The position numbers and the translations under genes are program-made. 64,000 nt of DNA from Paenibacillus sp. XY044. Its GTDB lineage: Bacteria; Bacillota; Bacilli; Paenibacillales; Paenibacillaceae. Below are positions 62,820 to 64,000 of this stretch, in pieces (the stretch's first letter is position 1; each line of letters opens with the position of its first letter). The stretch covers positions 620,001 through 684,000 of the forward strand of contig NZ_NQMO01000002.1 in the NCBI RefSeq assembly GCF_002257645.1, written 5' to 3'. The notes beneath the pieces were generated by a model that was given only the letters and a program-made list of their open reading frames with translations, was not told where the DNA came from and searched no databases.

Positions 62820-62893
62820 GAGCCCGGTGCGGGAAATGCGTACGCCGGGTTCTGTGGGGGTTCGGGCCACCATTTAGGTGGCCATTTCTACCC
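62820..62893 (+). ncRNA. Group II intron 3' fragment (domains V and VI)
   Basis: The stretch GAGCCCGG (62820-62827) pairs with CCGGGTTC over 8 base pairs, containing the invariant AGC triad with the G-U wobble. A CG two-base bulge follows the lower stem, and the upper stem is capped by a GAAA tetraloop (TGCGGGAAATGCGTA). Directly after comes a domain VI-like hairpin GGGCCACC/GGTGGCC and the sequence TTTCTACCC that resembles an intron 3' end. No reverse transcriptase or 5' intron end is seen nearby. Confidence 0.68.
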
Positions 62894-63038
62894 GGAGTCG
62901 GTTACTCAATTTATGGGTAGTTTCCTACCTGATTTTTATGCAAGGCCCAGTAGGCCCCTGTTGTATTACGAATATAATTTCGGTATATCAAGCATGATGT
63001 AGTATAATTTAAAAAAAGACAATGGAGAGTTAAAAGAT

Positions 63039-63704
63039 ATGACGGAAAAGAAAGATAAGAAATTGAACCGGTACGTTCTTACAGAAGAGCTGTATGACAT
63101 ATTGAAGCAACAAATTTTGTCCCACAGGATGGCGGCCGGAGATAAAATAAATATCGATAGCTTGTCTCGGGAACTTGGCGTAAGCAATATTCCGATTAGA
63201 GAATCCTTGTCCCGTCTGGCTTCGGAAGGGTTCGTAACGCTAATTCCGTTTAAGGGGATGTACGTTGCCGAAATGAGTTTGAAGGACATCGACGAAATTT
63301 TTGAGATTCGAAGTCAACTCGAAGATTTGTCGATACGCAAATCGATAACGCATATTCCGCCCCATAGGCTTGAGGCTGTTCTTGAGGACCTTCTATCCCA
63401 CGAACCGGGGCGAGGGGAAGTAGACCGGGAAACCACAATCTTTAAGATGAATGGCGACTTGCACGGCACAATTCTACATTACGCGAAGAACGAAAATTTG
63501 AAGGACATGGTGACAAGCCTGATTCAGCGCATCCATCGATATCTGAATGATACGCGTTGCAACATTGATATGGAAGCCGAAAAGATCGAGCACGAAATCA
63601 TTGTCCGTGCGCTTCTTACGCGCGATACCGAACAGGCTGCAGAGGCAATGCGTAACCATTTAAGGAACGCTCACGAAAGACTTCGTATCAATTTCGAGAA
63701 ATAA
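63039..63704 (+). CDS. GntR/FadR-family (FCD) transcriptional regulator
   Basis: This 221-residue regulator has an N-terminal GntR winged helix (about 12-80, LYDILKQQILSHRMAAGDKI then LSRELGVSNIPIRESLSRLA) and an all-helical FCD ligand-binding domain (about 90-215), with metal-ligand positions near EIFEIRSQLE and H residues such as LHGTI. GAGAG lies ahead of ATG 63039. It precedes a solute-binding protein gene. The paired operator at 63759-63790 over that gene's promoter makes local repression the simplest reading. Confidence 0.88.
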   Translation: MTEKKDKKLNRYVLTEELYDILKQQILSHRMAAGDKINIDSLSRELGVSNIPIRESLSRLASEGFVTLIPFKGMYVAEMSLKDIDEIFEIRSQLEDLSIRKSITHIPPHRLEAVLEDLLSHEPGRGEVDRETTIFKMNGDLHGTILHYAKNENLKDMVTSLIQRIHRYLNDTRCNIDMEAEKIEHEIIVRALLTRDTEQAAEAMRNHLRNAHERLRINFEK

Positions 63705-63746
63705 ATAGGGTTAAGTGAATCAGATCGAAAAGCCGGCCCAAGTTTA

Positions 63747-63790
63747 TTTACACCTAAAATCATGTATGATATATTAAAATCGTACATGAT
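63747..63790 (+). promoter_or_regulatory. Promoter with twin operator before the solute-binding protein gene
   Basis: TTTACA (63747-63752) and TATATT (63770-63775) are separated by exactly 17 bases and make a good sigma-A promoter. Two 12-base near-palindromes, ATCATGTATGAT (63759-63770) and ATCGTACATGAT (63779-63790), are 20 bases apart and cover the -10 and start regions. They resemble GntR/FCD operators and probably bind the protein encoded just upstream. Confidence 0.7.
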
Positions 63791-63828
63791 ATTGTAACCG
63801 CTTTATAATGAATATGGGGGGAGAACCA

Positions 63829-64000
63829 TTGCCAATTACCTCCTTGAAAGTGGCCTTAATAGACGGCCCCATGTATGGGCCACTCTATCGGAGCCTTGAG
63901 GTATTCGAACAAAGATCAGGAATTGCCGTTAACGTCGCATTCAAAGGCACGCATCCGCAGTTGAACGCATTGCTGAAGGAAGCTTTCGAAACGAAAGAGA
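63829..64000 (+). CDS. Extracellular solute-binding protein (5' part, cut by window end)
   Basis: The first 57 codons read LKVALIDGPMYGPLYRSLEV and then FEQRSGIAVNVAFKGTHPQL. These match the N-terminus of a sugar-type ABC solute-binding protein without a classical lipobox. TTG 63829 with GGGGGGA at 63816 is the probable start; an in-frame ATG at 63808 has no ribosome site. The gene continues past the window. It follows the GntR regulator, which suggests a substrate-inducible uptake operon. Confidence 0.62.
   Translation, partial: MPITSLKVALIDGPMYGPLYRSLEVFEQRSGIAVNVAFKGTHPQLNALLKEAFETKE

Overview
The window reads as chromosomal DNA of an endospore-forming Firmicute, most likely Paenibacillus or a close relative. 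The evidence is sporulation genes throughout (cotJABC, a YheC/D array, ytrH/ytrI, ytaF, an alpha/beta SASP, YjcZ-type peptides), AGGAGG-type ribosome sites, GTG/TTG starts, and the Bacillus-like order ytoI-ytpI-ytrI-ytrH-dnaE-accDA-pyk-fxsA-citZ-icd-mdh-phoPR-polA-mutM-ytaF-coaE-nrdR. This assignment is inferred from gene content only.

Layout. 1-9.6 kb: a YunD-like 5'-nucleotidase, UppP, an HD-GYP protein, a radical SAM protein, a CNNM/CorC protein, a YtvI-like permease, the cotJABC operon and a frameshifted HAD hydrolase. 9.7-16.3 kb, minus strand: five YheC/YheD-type ATP-grasp spore proteins with an embedded acetyltransferase, apparently one operon. 16.6-34.8 kb: ylbF-like gene, ytoI, ytpI/ytrI/ytrH, dnaE, PgpA-like gene, accDA, pyk (no pfkA between accA and pyk), thioesterase, fxsA and the TCA block citZ-icd-mdh, with a probable cre site before citZ. 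35-42.8 kb: an SDR, a YfbR-like nucleotidase and a phosphate-control locus. That locus holds phoR, phoP, a soluble CBS/MCP-like protein, pstB and phoU. Three promoters in it share the same architecture of 11-bp-spaced PhoP half-sites followed by a -10 box. 43-49.7 kb: polA, mutM, ytaF, coaE, a lytic transglycosylase, the SASP and nrdR.

From the tRNA-Ala(GGC) at 49.9 kb the sequence changes to an AT-rich accessory zone. It holds a tyrosine integrase, a lone ABC exporter, a decayed IS3-family transposase, an array of short YjcZ-like cassettes sharing one 3' hairpin, a small Sm-like protein, and relics of phage or YolD-like genes. The last part (58.3-64 kb) carries a GH38-type glycosidase divergent from an AraC regulator, a VOC protein, an orphan group II intron domain V/VI, a GntR/FCD regulator and the start of a solute-binding protein gene with a paired operator over its promoter.

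The strongest unusual signals are: (1) the chemoreceptor-like CBS protein placed under apparent PhoP control; (2) a dispersed element with a covarying stem, found directly behind three rho-independent terminators; (3) the YjcZ cassette array with sigma-K-like promoters; (4) the group II intron DV/DVI fragment. All calls come from reading the sequence. No database search or folding program was run.
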